Shown here: one piece after another, positions 4,991 through 5,103 of the stretch
Numbering within the stretch: the stretch's first letter is position 1
Layout of the letters: every line of letters starts with the position of its first letter
Source of the DNA: an uncultured Lachnospiraceae bacterium
GTDB taxonomy: Bacteria > Bacillota > Clostridia > Lachnospirales > Lachnospiraceae
Reading direction: 5' to 3'
Length of the DNA: 5,103 nt
Assembly: GCA_937915975.1 (NCBI GenBank)
Contig: CALGGL010000255.1
Span: 1-5,103, forward strand
Position numbers and translations under genes: made by a program
Notes under the pieces: generated by a model
What the model was told of the DNA's origin: nothing
The model's database searches: none
The model's input: only the letters and a program-made list of their open reading frames with translations

Positions 4991-5103
4991 AATCAGGAAT
5001 CTGAGCAGATCTTTCGGAAGCACGCTGGCCCTTTCTGATTTTTCGCTTGACATTGCTGAAGGGAGCCTCTGCGGTAGTGGAGAAAGATACAGCAGCAGGA
5101 CTT
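4983..5103 (+). CDS. ABC transporter ATP-binding protein, N-terminal fragment
   Basis: About 31 residues are convincing: MIEIRNLSRSFGSTLALSDF, then SLDIAEGSLCG. This is the standard beginning of an ABC ATPase, with an aromatic A-loop residue (Phe11) and the beta-strand that leads into the Walker A loop. The next residues should read roughly GLVGxNGAGKTT, supplying the phosphate-binding lysine. Instead the frame gives SGERYSSRT with no GxxGxGK. Other frames over the last 30 bases contain pieces such as VVEKDTAAG, suggesting small indels or a join to foreign sequence at about 5073. The gene runs off the right edge. It would energise an exporter of unknown substrate together with membrane subunits not seen here. 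The GTG start overlaps the previous ORF. Confidence 0.75.
   Translation, partial: MIEIRNLSRSFGSTLALSDFSLDIAEGSLCGSGERYSSRT

Noticed and set aside
5007..5027. AGATCTTTCGGAAGCACG looks like the reverse-strand Illumina adapter (AGATCGGAAGAGC...).
   Set aside because: It translates in frame to RSFGSTL, exactly what an ABC ATPase N-terminus should have here, and the adapter match is broken by several differences.

Overview
The window reads as low-to-moderate GC Firmicute DNA, most likely from a spore-forming clostridium of the Lachnospiraceae type. The evidence is a complete cotJA-cotJB-cotJC spore-coat operon, strong GGAGG-type ribosome binding sites, TTG/GTG starts and A/T-rich codon use. The family-level assignment is an inference. 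The sequence is not a clean genomic interval. It opens with 30 bases of Illumina sequencing adapter, and three places look like breaks where one gene stops making sense and another begins.

Layout. 1-30 is adapter. 32-163 is the tail of an unidentified gene, followed 15 bp later by the N-terminal half of a PgaC-like family 2 glycosyltransferase (from 179). That gene loses its family resemblance near 695-711 and is replaced, in another frame, by the Lys-rich C-terminus of an unrelated protein (stop at 907-909). A very long hairpin with a T-tract (917-991) separates this rightward material from the leftward cotJ operon.

995-2204 (minus strand) holds cotJA, cotJB and cotJC, tightly packed and translationally coupled. 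CotJC is a ferritin-like, manganese-catalase-family coat protein with all five expected metal ligands. A candidate sporulation-type -10 element lies upstream. 2205-2388 is a divergent regulatory region with a near-ideal vegetative promoter facing right. It drives a complete metallo-beta-lactamase-fold hydrolase (2389-3276) and a polytopic membrane protein of the lysylphosphatidylglycerol-synthase transmembrane/flippase-like family (3300-4367).

The next ORF (4388-4990) starts like a divergent J-domain protein but after about 20 residues turns into something else. It overlaps the start of an ABC transporter ATPase (4983 to the window end), whose Walker A region is scrambled in the last 30 bases.

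Interpretation. The two solid biological units are the spore-coat operon and the MBL-hydrolase/membrane-protein pair. The glycosyltransferase junction, the J-domain junction and the broken Walker A are best explained, together with the adapter, as assembly or library chimerism rather than new biology. I see no strong evidence for a previously undescribed system; the hydrolase/membrane-protein pair is the most reasonable place to look for uncharacterised function.
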